A DNA stretch of 64,000 nt, taken from the NCBI GenBank assembly GCA_017412115.1, contig JAFPYR010000112.1, positions 1 to 64,000 of the forward strand, given 5' to 3'. Each line of letters begins with the position of its first letter. Position 1 is the first letter of the stretch. Under the pieces are notes generated by a model, which saw only the letters and a program-made list of their open reading frames with translations, did not search any database and was not told where the DNA came from. A program made the position numbers and the translations under genes. This document shows positions 8,245 to 18,202 of this stretch, in pieces. The stretch is from Bacteroidales bacterium (GTDB taxonomy: Bacteria; Bacteroidota; Bacteroidia; Bacteroidales; UBA3824).

Positions 8245-11013
8245 CTATTTTATTACAAAGTTCACCATTTTACCCGGAACAACTATTGTTTTAACCAAAG
8301 TTTTACCTTCGATGAGTTTTTGTAAACGTTCATTTTCAAGGACTTGCTTTTCGATTTCGTTTTTGTCGGCATCAGCAGGCAAATCCAATGTAAATTTAGT
8401 TTTACCGTTGATAGCTATCGGATAACATTTTGTAGCATCAACAGTGTATTTTTCATCAACTTCCGGGAAAGAAGCGTTGTTAATTGTTTCAGTATGACCT
8501 AATTGCTTCCAAAGTTCTTCCGTGATATGAGGCGCAAACGGTGCTAAAGCAATTGTCAGCGGCTCAAGGATTTTTCTCTTGTTGCATTTCAAGGTTTGGA
8601 GTTCATTGACGCAAACCATAAATGCACTTACAGAGGTATTGTACGAAAGCGATAAAATGTCGGACTCAACTTTTTTAACGGTTTTGTTAAGAGCTTTAAG
8701 TTCTTGTTCCGTAGGCTCTTCATCGCTGACAGAGAAAATATCATTTTTATCCGAATAGAAGAGTCTCCAGAATTTTTTCAAGAATTTGTAAACGCCTTCA
8801 ATGCCGCCCGTATCCCACGGTTTTGACTGTTGAATCGGTCCTAAAAACATTTCATAAAGTCTTAAAGTGTCAGCACCGTATTTTTCAACAATAGAATCCG
8901 GATTAACGACATTGAACATTGATTTACTCATTTTTTCAATAGCATATCCGCAGACATAATTTCCGTCTTCGAGGATAAACTCTGCCGTTGCATATTCGGG
9001 TCTCCATTTTTTGAAAGCCTCAATATCCAAAATGTCGTTTTTAACGATATTGACATCAACATGAAGTTCTGTTGTATCGTATTGATCTTTAAGTCCTAAC
9101 GAAACGAAAGTGTTAGTATCTTTTATTCTGTAAACGAAATTGCTGCGGCCTTGAATCATACCTTGATTAACAAGTTTTTTGAACGGTTCTTCCTTGCAAA
9201 CGTATCCTAAATCGTAAAGGAATTTGTCCCAAAATCTTGAATAAATAAGGTGTCCTACTGCGTGTTCTGTTCCTCCGATATAGAGGTCTACATCTTGCCA
9301 ATATTCGTTTACTTTTTTGTCTACTAATGCGTTATCGTTTTCAGGGTCCATGTATCTCAGATAATATGCTGATGAACCTGCAAAACCGGGCATTGTAGAG
9401 GTCTCGTATGGATAACCCTCAGCTGTTTTCCAGTTTTTAGCGCGGCTGAGCGGCGGTTCGCCTGATTCCGTGGGCTGATACGAATCGATTTCGGGCAGTT
9501 CCAACGGTAATTTTTCCAAAGGCAAAACTTCAACTCTGCCGTCTTTATAATAAACGGGAAAAGGTTCGCCCCAGTATCTTTGACGAGAAAAAATAGCGTC
9601 TCTTAATCTATAATTAACCTTTCTGTTACCTATTCCGCGTTTTTCAACTTCTTGAATAGCTGTTTCTTTAGCTTGTTTAACATTCAAGCCGTTGAAAATT
9701 CCCGAATTCATCATAATGCCTTCTTTAGCATCATAACTTTGCTCAGAAACATCTGCGCCTTCGATAAGCGGAATTATCGGCAAAGAGAATTTCTTGGCAA
9801 AAGCGTAGTCCCTGCTGTCGTGAGCCGGAACAGCCATAATTGCGCCCGTACCGTAACCTGCTAAAACATAATCGCTTATCCAAATCGGAATTTCATCGCC
9901 CGTAAAAGGATTGATAGCGTATGCGCCGGTGAATTGTCCTGTAACGGTTCTCGTATCGGACATTCTTTCCAATTCCGTGCGTTTGCTTGCGCCTTGAATA
10001 TATGCCTGAACTTCGTCCTGATATTCAAATGTAGTAACTTTATCAACGTATTCGCTTTCGGGAGCTAATACCATAAATGTTACGCCGTGAACCGTATCGG
10101 GGCGGGTCGTATAGATTTTTAGTTTAATATCGGAATTTTTTATAGAGAAATACATCTCGCAGCCTTCAGATTTACCGATCCAGTTGCGTTGCATTTCTTT
10201 TAAAGAGTCCGACCAATCAATTGTTTCAAGCCCTTTCAAAAGTCTTTCAGCGTATGCCGAAACTCTCAAAAGCCATTGAACCATAGGTTTTTGGATTACC
10301 GGGTAACCGCCTCTTTCGCTTACGCCGTCTTTTACTTCGTCGTTAGCCAAAACGGTTCCTAATTTCGGGCACCAATTAACCATTGTTTTAGCTCTGTAAG
10401 CCAAACGGTAAGCATCAATAACGGAATCTTTTTCCAAAGTGTCCATACCTGCCCAAACTTCAGCGGGGAACATCGGCACTTCGGAATGAGCGGCATTGAT
10501 TTTAAGATTACCGTTTTGTTCAAACTCTTTTATAAGGTTTTCAATCGGTTCGGCCTTTTGCGTGTCATTATTATAAAAGTGTCCGTACATCTGAATGAAA
10601 GCCCACTGAGTCCATTTGTAATATTTAGGATCGCAAGTTCTCAGTTCTCTTGACCAGTCGTAAGAAAAACCGATTTTTTTGAGTTGAGAGCGGTATCTTG
10701 CGATATTGTTTTCGGTAGTAACAGCGGGGTGCTGACCTGTCTGAACGGCATATTGTTCGGCGGGCAGACCGAAAGCATCATAACCCATAGGGTGAAGTAC
10801 GTTGAAACCTTTCAATCTTTTGTAACGGCTGTAAATATCCGAGGCGATATATCCTAACGGGTGTCCGACATGAAGTCCCGCACCAGAGGGGTACGGAAAC
10901 ATATCTAAAACATAGAATTTTGGTCTGTCAGAAAAATTGCTGACCTTGTAAGTAGAATTTTCTTCCCAGTACTTTTGCCAGAAAGATTCTATTTCACGAT
11001 GATTGTATTCCAT
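8245..11013 (-). CDS. leuS: leucyl-tRNA synthetase
   Basis: Charges tRNA-Leu. The 922-residue class I synthetase has the HIGH-type motif [12 protein letters not shown], an inserted editing domain ([18 protein letters not shown]), the catalytic [12 protein letters not shown] region, the tRNA-facing [16 protein letters not shown] and the KMSKS motif [11 protein letters not shown], followed by the anticodon-binding helices. I take ATG 11013 ([16 protein letters not shown]) rather than 11040: the family begins this way, and a TAAATTTG promoter box at 11038-11045 would lie inside the longer version. prs follows 21 bases downstream. Confidence 0.97.
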   Translation of the reverse strand: MEYNHREIESFWQKYWEENSTYKVSNFSDRPKFYVLDMFPYPSGAGLHVGHPLGYIASDIYSRYKRLKGFNVLHPMGYDAFGLPAEQYAVQTGQHPAVTTENNIARYRSQLKKIGFSYDWSRELRTCDPKYYKWTQWAFIQMYGHFYNNDTQKAEPIENLIKEFEQNGNLKINAAHSEVPMFPAEVWAGMDTLEKDSVIDAYRLAYRAKTMVNWCPKLGTVLANDEVKDGVSERGGYPVIQKPMVQWLLRVSAYAERLLKGLETIDWSDSLKEMQRNWIGKSEGCEMYFSIKNSDIKLKIYTTRPDTVHGVTFMVLAPESEYVDKVTTFEYQDEVQAYIQGASKRTELERMSDTRTVTGQFTGAYAINPFTGDEIPIWISDYVLAGYGTGAIMAVPAHDSRDYAFAKKFSLPIIPLIEGADVSEQSYDAKEGIMMNSGIFNGLNVKQAKETAIQEVEKRGIGNRKVNYRLRDAIFSRQRYWGEPFPVYYKDGRVEVLPLEKLPLELPEIDSYQPTESGEPPLSRAKNWKTAEGYPYETSTMPGFAGSSAYYLRYMDPENDNALVDKKVNEYWQDVDLYIGGTEHAVGHLIYSRFWDKFLYDLGYVCKEEPFKKLVNQGMIQGRSNFVYRIKDTNTFVSLGLKDQYDTTELHVDVNIVKNDILDIEAFKKWRPEYATAEFILEDGNYVCGYAIEKMSKSMFNVVNPDSIVEKYGADTLRLYEMFLGPIQQSKPWDTGGIEGVYKFLKKFWRLFYSDKNDIFSVSDEEPTEQELKALNKTVKKVESDILSLSYNTSVSAFMVCVNELQTLKCNKRKILEPLTIALAPFAPHITEELWKQLGHTETINNASFPEVDEKYTVDATKCYPIAINGKTKFTLDLPADADKNEIEKQVLENERLQKLIEGKTLVKTIVVPGKMVNFVIK

Positions 11014-11037
11014 TTTTAACGTTAAAATTTTACGCCG

Positions 11038-11045
11038 CAAATTTA
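11038..11045 (-). promoter_or_regulatory. -7 promoter box for leuS-prs
   Basis: TAAATTTG on the minus strand fits the TAnnTTTG consensus and puts the transcription start at about 11031, just upstream of ATG 11013. No good TTTG element is visible 19-21 bases further upstream, so this is a half-match, but it decides the leuS start. Confidence 0.45.
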
Positions 11046-11094
11046 GGAATTATTTCGTGGAAAATAAAATTTTTTATTCCTTTTTAAAAATAAA

Positions 11095-11128
11095 TTAAGG
11101 AAAGCCCCCCTAAAGGAACTTTCCTTAA
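11095..11128 (-). terminator. terminator of the DASS transporter gene
   Basis: A 10-bp perfect inverted repeat, TTAAGGAAAG (11095-11104) with CTTTCCTTAA (11119-11128), is followed on the minus strand by the T-rich TTTATTTTTAAAAAGG. It sits between the DASS stop and the leuS promoter. Confidence 0.75.
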
Positions 11129-11159
11129 TAATGTTTAACAATTATGAAATAACAAATAT

Positions 11160-12581
11160 TTATAAACCTTTGATAGAAATTAATAGAATGTATCCTAAGG
11201 CGATTGAAATTACACCGACAATAATACCTATTGTAGCCATATCTTTTTGTTTAATAAAGCCTTTTGCGTATGCGAGAGCGTTAGGCGGTGTTGAAATCGG
11301 CAATGCCATTGCAAACGAAGCACTAAGAGCCAAACCTATAAGCAGTGTTGAAATTCCGCCGTAAGACTCTAATTGCGGTGTTATGCCTTTGCCCACAGCC
11401 AAAAGTATCGGAATCAAAAGCGCAGCCGTTGCAGAGTTTGACATAAAAGTACTCATCAAACAACACAAAATACCGCTGCCGATTATAATCAAAAGTGTAG
11501 GCCAAGAGCTGAACGGGATAGCCTCTACAAGGTGTTTTGCAAGACCTGTTTTGTCAAGACCGACGCCTAAGGCAAAACCGCCGGCTACGAGCCACAAAAC
11601 GTCCCAGTCAATTTTCTTTAAATCCTCTTTCGTAAAAATACCTGTAACGGAAAATACTGCAAATGGGATTAATGCCACAACATTAGCGTTAATGCCGGTT
11701 AATTTGTCAGTCACCCAAAGCAAAATCGTTACGATAAAAGTGATTAAAACTATCTTGGAATTAGTATCTTTTGGAGAAAAATTTTCGTCGATATGGATTT
11801 CGATTGTTTTTTGAGAGAAGGGGAACATTTTTCTCAAAATAATCCATGTAATAAAAAGTATTATTAATGCCAGCGGAACCATGTACATCATCCATTCGCC
11901 GAACGAGATACTGAGATTAAGGCCGTCAGGGTCGTTCAAATATTTGATAGCCAAAGCGTTAGGAGGCGTTCCGATAGGCGTTCCGATACCGCCGATATTC
12001 GCGGCAACTGGTATTGAAAGTGCCAAAGCGATACGGCCTTTTCCCGAAGTCGGAAGTGTTGCCAAAACGGGTGAGAGGATTGTCAGCATCATTGCAGCCG
12101 TTGCGGTGTTTGACATGAACATCGAACAAATTGCCGTTACGACTATAAATCCTAATAAAACCATTTCAGACTTGTTGCCGAACGGTGTTAAGATTGCTTT
12201 AGCGATACCTGCATCAAGTTTGTATTTACTTGCGATAATTGCGAGGACGAATCCGCCCATAAAAAGCATTATCACGGGGTCGGCAAATGTCGCCATGATG
12301 TCTTTGTATGGAATTGCGTTGCCGAAAGCATCACCGTCTTGTTTCAAAAATTTAATCATGCTCGTGGAAGTTGTCAGAAGCATTAATACGATAACGCTTA
12401 CCGAGGTTGTCCAAATCGGAATCGGTTCCAAAATCCACATTAAAGCGGCAAAAATAAATATTGCGACTACGCGTTGCTCTACAACGGTAATCTCAAACGG
12501 GAAACATCCCGCAGGTAAAAGAGCAATTATCACCGGAAAAAGCAGCGAAATTGCTAATTTAATTAATTTTGAATTGTTCAT
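11160..12581 (-). CDS. DASS/SLC13-family sodium-dependent carboxylate transporter
   Basis: An inner-membrane symporter of 473 residues, probably taking up di- or tricarboxylates (succinate, malate) or sulfate with sodium. The two inverted halves of the DASS fold are visible: each carries an SNT/SNS motif (SNTATAAMMLTILSPVLATL in the first half, SNSATAALLIPILLAVG in the second) followed by a proline-rich hairpin (GGIGTPIGTPPNALA and ALPISTPPNALAYAKGF). About a dozen hydrophobic segments fit the family. The substrate cannot be told from sequence. It is monocistronic, with a consensus promoter at 12688-12718 and a terminator at 11095. Confidence 0.9.
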   Translation of the reverse strand: MNNSKLIKLAISLLFPVIIALLPAGCFPFEITVVEQRVVAIFIFAALMWILEPIPIWTTSVSVIVLMLLTTSTSMIKFLKQDGDAFGNAIPYKDIMATFADPVIMLFMGGFVLAIIASKYKLDAGIAKAILTPFGNKSEMVLLGFIVVTAICSMFMSNTATAAMMLTILSPVLATLPTSGKGRIALALSIPVAANIGGIGTPIGTPPNALAIKYLNDPDGLNLSISFGEWMMYMVPLALIILFITWIILRKMFPFSQKTIEIHIDENFSPKDTNSKIVLITFIVTILLWVTDKLTGINANVVALIPFAVFSVTGIFTKEDLKKIDWDVLWLVAGGFALGVGLDKTGLAKHLVEAIPFSSWPTLLIIIGSGILCCLMSTFMSNSATAALLIPILLAVGKGITPQLESYGGISTLLIGLALSASFAMALPISTPPNALAYAKGFIKQKDMATIGIIVGVISIALGYILLISIKGL

Positions 12582-12687
12582 AAGATGTTTTTGACTGTGT
12601 TTGTTAAAACGTTGAGTTAATGTTTGTTAACCCTTAGTTTTAATTCTTGAGGTTAATAAATCAATAATGATTAATAAAAAAACGCCC

Positions 12688-12718
12688 CAAATTTAAACAT
12701 TAAATCAACATGAACAAA
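12688..12718 (-). promoter_or_regulatory. promoter of the DASS transporter gene
   Basis: Read on the minus strand: TTTG (12718-12715), 19 bases, TAAATTTG (12695-12688), an exact consensus pair. It predicts a leader of about 100 bases before ATG 12581; this leader contains the direct near-repeat GTTAATGTTTGTTAAC but no structure I can name. Confidence 0.65.
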
Positions 12719-12854
12719 AGATTTTTTTTCTTTCTGTAAGTTTAGAAAAGAAAATTAACAAAAAATAATATCTGATAAAATTAATAAATGTCAATTTTAT
12801 TTTTCCGATACAAAAATAATTTTTACTTTTACGGACTAAAAAAAATATCTTACT

Positions 12855-13637
12855 ATGAAGAACAGCATTATAGGAATTATACCGGCAAAGATGGAATCGA
12901 AAAACTTCCCGAACAAGCCTATGGCTGATATTTTGGGAATGCCGATGATAGGTCATGTTTATAACCGCGCGAGGCTTTGTACTGACTTTTCTGACGTTTA
13001 TGTTGCCACTGCCGACAAAGAAATTATTGATTACATAACCTCAATAGGAGGGAAGGTTATTGAAATCGTGGAGAGCCGTATCAGTGCTACCGACAGGGTT
13101 GCCGAGGCTGTTAAACGAATAGAGGCTGACAATAATTGTGTTTACGACCTTGTGGTTTTGATTCAGCCTGACGAGCCGATGCTTACTCCTGATGTTTTAG
13201 GACGGGCTATTTCGCCTATGGTTATGGACAAAAACCTCAAGATGACGGCTTTGATGACGGAGATTACGAGTGAGGAGATTTTTAACGACCGCAACGAAAT
13301 CAAAGTTGTTGCTGATAATCTCAACAATGCAATGTACCTTTCGAGGGAGCCGATACCTTCAAAATCAAGGGGTGTATGTTTTCCGAGGATGAAACTTGTA
13401 GGCATTGACGTTTTCAGGCGCAGGTTTTTGAATGAGTTCAATCTTATGCTTCCCACACCTTTGGAGGTGGCTGAGGATATTGACCTTAACCGAATTTTGG
13501 AAAACGGCATGAGAATCAAGATGACTCTTACGGAGCAGGAGATGTTAGCAGTTAATCATCCTCACGAGCTTGAAACGGTAATTTCGAGAATGAGACAAGA
13601 TGAATATTTTTTAAGACAATATATGGATAATTTTTAA
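12855..13637 (+). CDS. kdsB: 3-deoxy-manno-octulosonate cytidylyltransferase-like protein
   Basis: A 260-residue nucleotidyltransferase of the CMP-Kdo synthetase type, which would activate Kdo with CTP for lipid A core synthesis in the cytoplasm. The fold is clear: IIGIIPAKMESKNFPNKPM, then ILGMPMIGHVYNRA, VYVATADKEI, ISATDRVAEAVKRIEAD, LVVLIQPDEPMLTPD, MYLSREPIPS, VGIDVFRRRFL and LEVAEDIDLNRILENG. The N-terminal substrate loop is unusual: canonical KdsB has an ARYxSTRLPGKPL-type motif and this one has AKMESKNFPNKPM. It may therefore handle a Kdo variant such as 8-amino-Kdo or another 3-deoxy sugar. It is followed by gltX after 24 bases. Confidence 0.72.
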   Translation: MKNSIIGIIPAKMESKNFPNKPMADILGMPMIGHVYNRARLCTDFSDVYVATADKEIIDYITSIGGKVIEIVESRISATDRVAEAVKRIEADNNCVYDLVVLIQPDEPMLTPDVLGRAISPMVMDKNLKMTALMTEITSEEIFNDRNEIKVVADNLNNAMYLSREPIPSKSRGVCFPRMKLVGIDVFRRRFLNEFNLMLPTPLEVAEDIDLNRILENGMRIKMTLTEQEMLAVNHPHELETVISRMRQDEYFLRQYMDNF

Positions 13638-13661
13638 TAAAGAGGAACGAAATATTAAAAA

Positions 13662-15188
13662 ATGAGAGAAGTTAGAGTAAGGTTTGCACCCTCTCCTACG
13701 GGAGCGTTGCATTTAGGCGGAGTAAGAACCGCACTTTTTAATTATTTGTTTGCAAGAAAACATGGCGGAAAATTTATTCTCAGAATAGAGGATACCGACC
13801 AGACCCGTTTTGTGCCGGGTGCTGAAGAATATATTATAAAATCGCTCGAATGGATCGGACTTGATATTGACGAAAGCGATCTCAAGGGCGGAGATTACGG
13901 ACCTTACAAACAGAGCAACCGCAAACACCTTTATACGAAATATGCCATGGAATTGGTAGAAAAAGGTTTTGCGTATTATGCCTTTGATACTCCTGAGGAG
14001 TTGGAGGCAATGAGAAAAAAACTTGAGGCGGAAAAAGCTTCTGTTCAGTCTTACGGCCCTAAAACCCGTATGACGATGAAAAACTCTTTAACTTTTGGCA
14101 GCGAGCAGACAAAACTTATGCTTCAATCGGGTGCGCCTTACGTTATCCGTTTCAAAATGCCGGAAGATGAGAAACTCGTTTTAAAAGACATAATCCGTGG
14201 CGAAATCAAAGCCGACACTTCAATCCTTGACGATAAAGTTCTTTATAAAAGCGACGGAATGCCGACTTATCACTTGGCAAATATCGTAGACGACCATTTG
14301 ATGAAAATTTCGCACGTAATCCGCGGCGAAGAATGGTTGCCTTCCTTGCCTTTACACTATTTATTGTATAGGGCTTTCGGTTGGTTGGATACGATGCCGG
14401 AATTTGCGCATTTACCGCTTATTTTGAAACCTGACGGAAAAGGTAAACTTTCAAAACGTGACGGCGACCGTTTAGGATTTCCTGTTTTCCCGCTTCATTG
14501 GGAAGACCCGAAAACCGGCGAAGTTTCAAAAGGTTACGAAGAGGCGGGATATTTTCCTGAGGCTTTCTTGAATATGATGGCACTTCTTGGCTGGAATCCC
14601 GGAAACACGACTCAGGAAATTTTCTCAAAAAAAGAACTTTGTAAACTTTTCAGCCTTGAAAAAGTCAGCAAGGCGGGTGCAAAATTCGACCCTGAAAAGA
14701 ATAAATGGTTCAACAAGCAATATTTGGAACTCAAACCGAATGAAGAATTAGCAGAATATTTCATCGAAGACGCTAAAAAAGACGGTGTTATAGTTGATAA
14801 GGAAAAAGCTGCTAAGATTTGCGGTTTGGTAAAAGACCGTTGTCATTTTTCTCACGATTTGTGGAAAGAAAGCACATATTTCTTTATTGCGCCTGAGTCT
14901 TATAACGAGGCTAACACCAAAAAATTCTGGAAAGAGGATTCTGCCGATATTTTAAGAAAAGCCGTTGAAGTCCTTAATGGCGAAAGTGATTTTTCTGCAA
15001 AAAATCTCGAAGAAAAGGTTTCGGCATGGATTAAAGAAAATGGTCTTAACTTCGGTAAAGTCTTGAATCCTATGCGTTTAGTTTTGGCAGGCGAATGCAA
15101 AGGACCTCATATTTTCAATATCTTAGAAGAACTCGGTAAGGAGGAATCTGTTAAACGTATTGAAAAAGGTATAAAAGCGTTATGTTAA
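13662..15188 (+). CDS. gltX: glutamyl-tRNA synthetase
   Basis: Charges tRNA-Glu (and possibly tRNA-Gln where GatCAB is used). The 508-residue protein has the class I HIGH-equivalent FAPSPTGALHLGG at residues 7-19, a Rossmann fold with RIEDTDQTRFV, IRGEEWLPSLPLHYLLY, and the KMSKS-equivalent GKLSKRDGDRLGFPVFPL. The C-terminal half is the helical anticodon-binding region. It lies 24 bases after the kdsB-like gene and is probably co-transcribed with it. Confidence 0.97.
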   Translation: MREVRVRFAPSPTGALHLGGVRTALFNYLFARKHGGKFILRIEDTDQTRFVPGAEEYIIKSLEWIGLDIDESDLKGGDYGPYKQSNRKHLYTKYAMELVEKGFAYYAFDTPEELEAMRKKLEAEKASVQSYGPKTRMTMKNSLTFGSEQTKLMLQSGAPYVIRFKMPEDEKLVLKDIIRGEIKADTSILDDKVLYKSDGMPTYHLANIVDDHLMKISHVIRGEEWLPSLPLHYLLYRAFGWLDTMPEFAHLPLILKPDGKGKLSKRDGDRLGFPVFPLHWEDPKTGEVSKGYEEAGYFPEAFLNMMALLGWNPGNTTQEIFSKKELCKLFSLEKVSKAGAKFDPEKNKWFNKQYLELKPNEELAEYFIEDAKKDGVIVDKEKAAKICGLVKDRCHFSHDLWKESTYFFIAPESYNEANTKKFWKEDSADILRKAVEVLNGESDFSAKNLEEKVSAWIKENGLNFGKVLNPMRLVLAGECKGPHIFNILEELGKEESVKRIEKGIKALC

Positions 15189-15460
15189 TTTTGTGTTAAT
15201 TTTAACATTTTTATACTGACTAACGAAAAATTGTTAAAAAAATTACATATATTTGCGATATCAATAAGAGTCATAACATTGTTGTCATTTGCGGATAAAA
15301 ATTTTAATGTAGTTTTTTTTATAATTGTTGTTTCATTTTATTATTTTTTTAAATTATTTTGAAGTTACGGAGTTGTATTTTATGAAAATGCAACTCCTTT
15401 TTTATTTTTTTGAGAAAGAAAAAATTCTTATTTTTGTGCCTTAAAAAAGTATTTAACGAA
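15189..15460 (+). other. intergenic region with gltX terminator and yfhO promoter box
   Basis: A 272-base AT-rich gap. It holds a 7-bp hairpin with T-tract (GGAGTTG 15369-15375 with CAACTCC 15391-15397, then TTTTTTATTTTTT), a plausible terminator for kdsB-gltX, and a TATTTTTG box at 15429-15436 that would start transcription near 15443. No further gene is visible in it. Confidence 0.6.
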
Positions 15461-18118
15461 ATGAAAGACCGTTTTTTAGATTTTATAAATAAACGTCCCG
15501 TTTTGGTTCTTGTGATTATGATTATCATAGCGGGTATGATAAGTTTAGGACAGTTTTTGACCCTTGAGCAAATGTTTGTTTTTACGGGTTTAGCCTCAGA
15601 TAGTTATACAGGCGATCTTGCTGGGGTTTTTCATGCTGTTAGAATGGGGCAGCTCAGCGAACCCTCTAATTATAGTTTTTATCTTGGAGCCGGTGATGTT
15701 TACGGCTCGGGAGCTATATCTCTTGACCCTTTGCCTTGGATTTTAAGCCCTTTTATTTCAATTGCTTCTAAGTATGGTGTAGAAGGAATAGAGGTTTATA
15801 ATTTTTATCTTAAATTTTTGCTTTCGTTTTTAGGAACGGGAATTTTTACGTTTTTGTGGTTAAGGCTATTAAACGTAAACAAAACCTCGTCTTTGACCGC
15901 CGGAATTTTGATGGCGTTTTCAAGTTCGATTGTTGTGCTTGCTCCTTGGGGTTTGGATATTTACGGTTTTTATTTATCGTTTTATCTTTTTAGTTTTGAA
16001 ATGATTTTCGTTAAAAATAAACCGTGGTTTTTCGCTATTGCCGCTACAATGCTTGCAAGTCAGCCTTATCACCTTTATTTATACTCGTTTTATTTAGCGG
16101 TTTATATGCTTTTCAGATTTTTGGTTGCAAAACCGAATTTCAAGAAAATCTTTCATACTTGTCTTTGGGTATTTTTGGCGGGCTTGGTTGGTATTTTGAT
16201 GAACTTGCCTAATCTTTGGACTACTTTAATGGTTCAGATTAATGCTCCCCGTATGGAGGATGTTGCTTTTAGTAAAGTGGCTGATTCGAGATTGTTTTTA
16301 ACCTCAGAAATGGCGGCGACAACGCTTTTCAGACTTTTCGGTCATAACATTCCGGGCAACGATTTCGGTTTTTCGGCTTGGAACAATTATTTGGAAGCAC
16401 CGGCAATTTATTGCGGAATTTTAACGCTTATAATTTTTCCGCAAATTTTTCTGTTTCTTTCAAAAGGGAAACGGATAATCTATTCGGCTTTCTTGTTGTT
16501 TTGGTTTGCCGTTATGATTTTTCCGCAATTAAGACGTTCGATATTGCTTTATGCCGGTGATTATTACCGTTACGGTATTGATTATTTCTTTACGTTTTCT
16601 ATGATTTTGATAATGGCTCAGTCCTTGAGCGTTATCACGGCTAAAAAGAAAATGAATTTTATGCTGCTGGTTGGAACGGTCCTTGTTTTGGGTCTTTCGC
16701 TTTGGAAAACTGCAACCGACGAGTCTTTTTCTTTTATGATTAATAAACCCGAAATTATGTATTTCGCGGTTTTAACAATGGTTATTTATGTCCTTTTGTT
16801 GTGTTTTATCAATTATATTGAGAGAAAAACTCTTAAAATTTTGTTTATCGTTTTGCCTTTGATTGAGGTTTCGATTATGTGTTATTCCGCTTTTGACGGT
16901 AGGGACAGCATCAAATATTCTGATGTGGAGCTTAATATGGCTGGTTATGACGACGGTATTTCTCAGGTTTTGGATACTATCAGAAAAAATGATACTACGA
17001 AGTTTTACAGAGTTGAAGTAACTTATTATCCCGGACTTACAATGCACGCCCCGATGAATTGCAACAGGGTTTTGGGTTATTTTACTTCAAAATCTTATTC
17101 ACCGTTCAATCAGGTGGAATACGTGAGGTTTTTGCGTTCTATTTGCGCCGTATCGCCTTACGAGGAGGCTGATACGAGATGGCTTAAAGGTATTCCGCAA
17201 ATGCCGTTCATTTATTCGTTTTTCTCTTCTAAATATTTGATAACCAAGCTTCAGGATTCGGCCTTAGTAAATCCTGCGTTTTGGGATATGGCTAAGGTTA
17301 AGAAATTTCCGAAACATTATCTTTTGGAAAACGATTACGTAATGCCTTTGGGTTTTGCACTTGATAAATACATGGAAAGATCGGATTTTGATTCTCTTTT
17401 GAGTTTTACGCTTACTCCTGAAGGCGTTGATAACATTATCCGCAATATTAACAACGGTAATAATGCCGAGATGTACGATTACAGTATGAAATTGCAGAAT
17501 GTTGTCGGAAAGAAATTTCATTCGTTGAAGGAGATTGATAAATTTACTTCAGAGAATTTTCCCCCTCAGCTTGCACCGACGGTTTCCTCGTATATTTATC
17601 TGATTGCCTCTGATAATATCCGTCAGATGTATTCGCTTTTAATCGGTTTTGTCAATAATGAGGATTCGGATATTGACCTATCAAAATACAAGAAAATTGA
17701 TGTTAAAGATAGTACCGATATTTGTTTTATGAAAGATTTGTCGATTCAACAGTTTTTGGAAACAACAAAACGCAATCAAGAAGAATCGCTTGATATTACG
17801 AAATTTAACCATTCTTATATAAAGGGAAACATTAATCTTAAAACCGATAAATTTTTGGTTTTGACCATTCCTTTTGATAAGTCATGGAAATTCAGTATCG
17901 ACGGTTCTGAGCCTAAAGCCGTAAAAAAATGTGATGTTGGTTTTTCCGGTTTTGAAATGCCCGCGGGTCAGCATACCGTGGAGCTTTCTTACGCTCCTGA
18001 AAGCCACACTACGGTAGTTAATATTTCTATTATTGCCGCTATATTGTTTTATTTAGCGTTTTTGTGGTTTGAGGTTTTGAGCAAGTTGAAATTTTTCAGG
18101 AAAAAAATCAATAATTGA
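15461..18118 (+). CDS. YfhO-family multi-pass membrane protein
   Basis: A large inner-membrane protein (885 residues from ATG 15461, MKDRFLDFINKRPVLV). The N-terminal half has about 12 hydrophobic segments; the soluble C-terminal region ends in the typical YfhO beta-sandwich (KFLVLTIPFDKSWKFSIDG, GFEMPAGQHTVELSYAPE) and a final transmembrane helix. YfhO proteins resemble GT-C glycosyltransferases and help glycosylate cell-envelope polymers in Gram-positives; the acceptor in Bacteroidota is unknown. I reject the longer start at 15410 because it would lie upstream of the TATTTTTG promoter box at 15429-15436. Confidence 0.88.
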   Translation: MKDRFLDFINKRPVLVLVIMIIIAGMISLGQFLTLEQMFVFTGLASDSYTGDLAGVFHAVRMGQLSEPSNYSFYLGAGDVYGSGAISLDPLPWILSPFISIASKYGVEGIEVYNFYLKFLLSFLGTGIFTFLWLRLLNVNKTSSLTAGILMAFSSSIVVLAPWGLDIYGFYLSFYLFSFEMIFVKNKPWFFAIAATMLASQPYHLYLYSFYLAVYMLFRFLVAKPNFKKIFHTCLWVFLAGLVGILMNLPNLWTTLMVQINAPRMEDVAFSKVADSRLFLTSEMAATTLFRLFGHNIPGNDFGFSAWNNYLEAPAIYCGILTLIIFPQIFLFLSKGKRIIYSAFLLFWFAVMIFPQLRRSILLYAGDYYRYGIDYFFTFSMILIMAQSLSVITAKKKMNFMLLVGTVLVLGLSLWKTATDESFSFMINKPEIMYFAVLTMVIYVLLLCFINYIERKTLKILFIVLPLIEVSIMCYSAFDGRDSIKYSDVELNMAGYDDGISQVLDTIRKNDTTKFYRVEVTYYPGLTMHAPMNCNRVLGYFTSKSYSPFNQVEYVRFLRSICAVSPYEEADTRWLKGIPQMPFIYSFFSSKYLITKLQDSALVNPAFWDMAKVKKFPKHYLLENDYVMPLGFALDKYMERSDFDSLLSFTLTPEGVDNIIRNINNGNNAEMYDYSMKLQNVVGKKFHSLKEIDKFTSENFPPQLAPTVSSYIYLIASDNIRQMYSLLIGFVNNEDSDIDLSKYKKIDVKDSTDICFMKDLSIQQFLETTKRNQEESLDITKFNHSYIKGNINLKTDKFLVLTIPFDKSWKFSIDGSEPKAVKKCDVGFSGFEMPAGQHTVELSYAPESHTTVVNISIIAAILFYLAFLWFEVLSKLKFFRKKINN

Positions 18119-18202
18119 AACAAAAAAATATTTTTTTTCCCGAAAAAAATATAATTTTATGCCGTTTTTTTTAATAAAAGTATAACAGACAATAAAAAAA
18201 TC

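Noticed and set aside
11881..12594. A 237-codon plus-strand frame antisense to the DASS transporter
   Set aside because: Long, but it is the complement of a transporter with clear family motifs, and the composition (Ile/Ala/Ser-rich, no hydrophobic pattern of its own) is that of a mirror frame.
13163..13519. A 118-codon antisense frame within the kdsB-like gene
   Set aside because: Low-complexity, Ser/Leu/Ile-rich product typical of antisense shadows; kdsB motifs are strong on the other strand.
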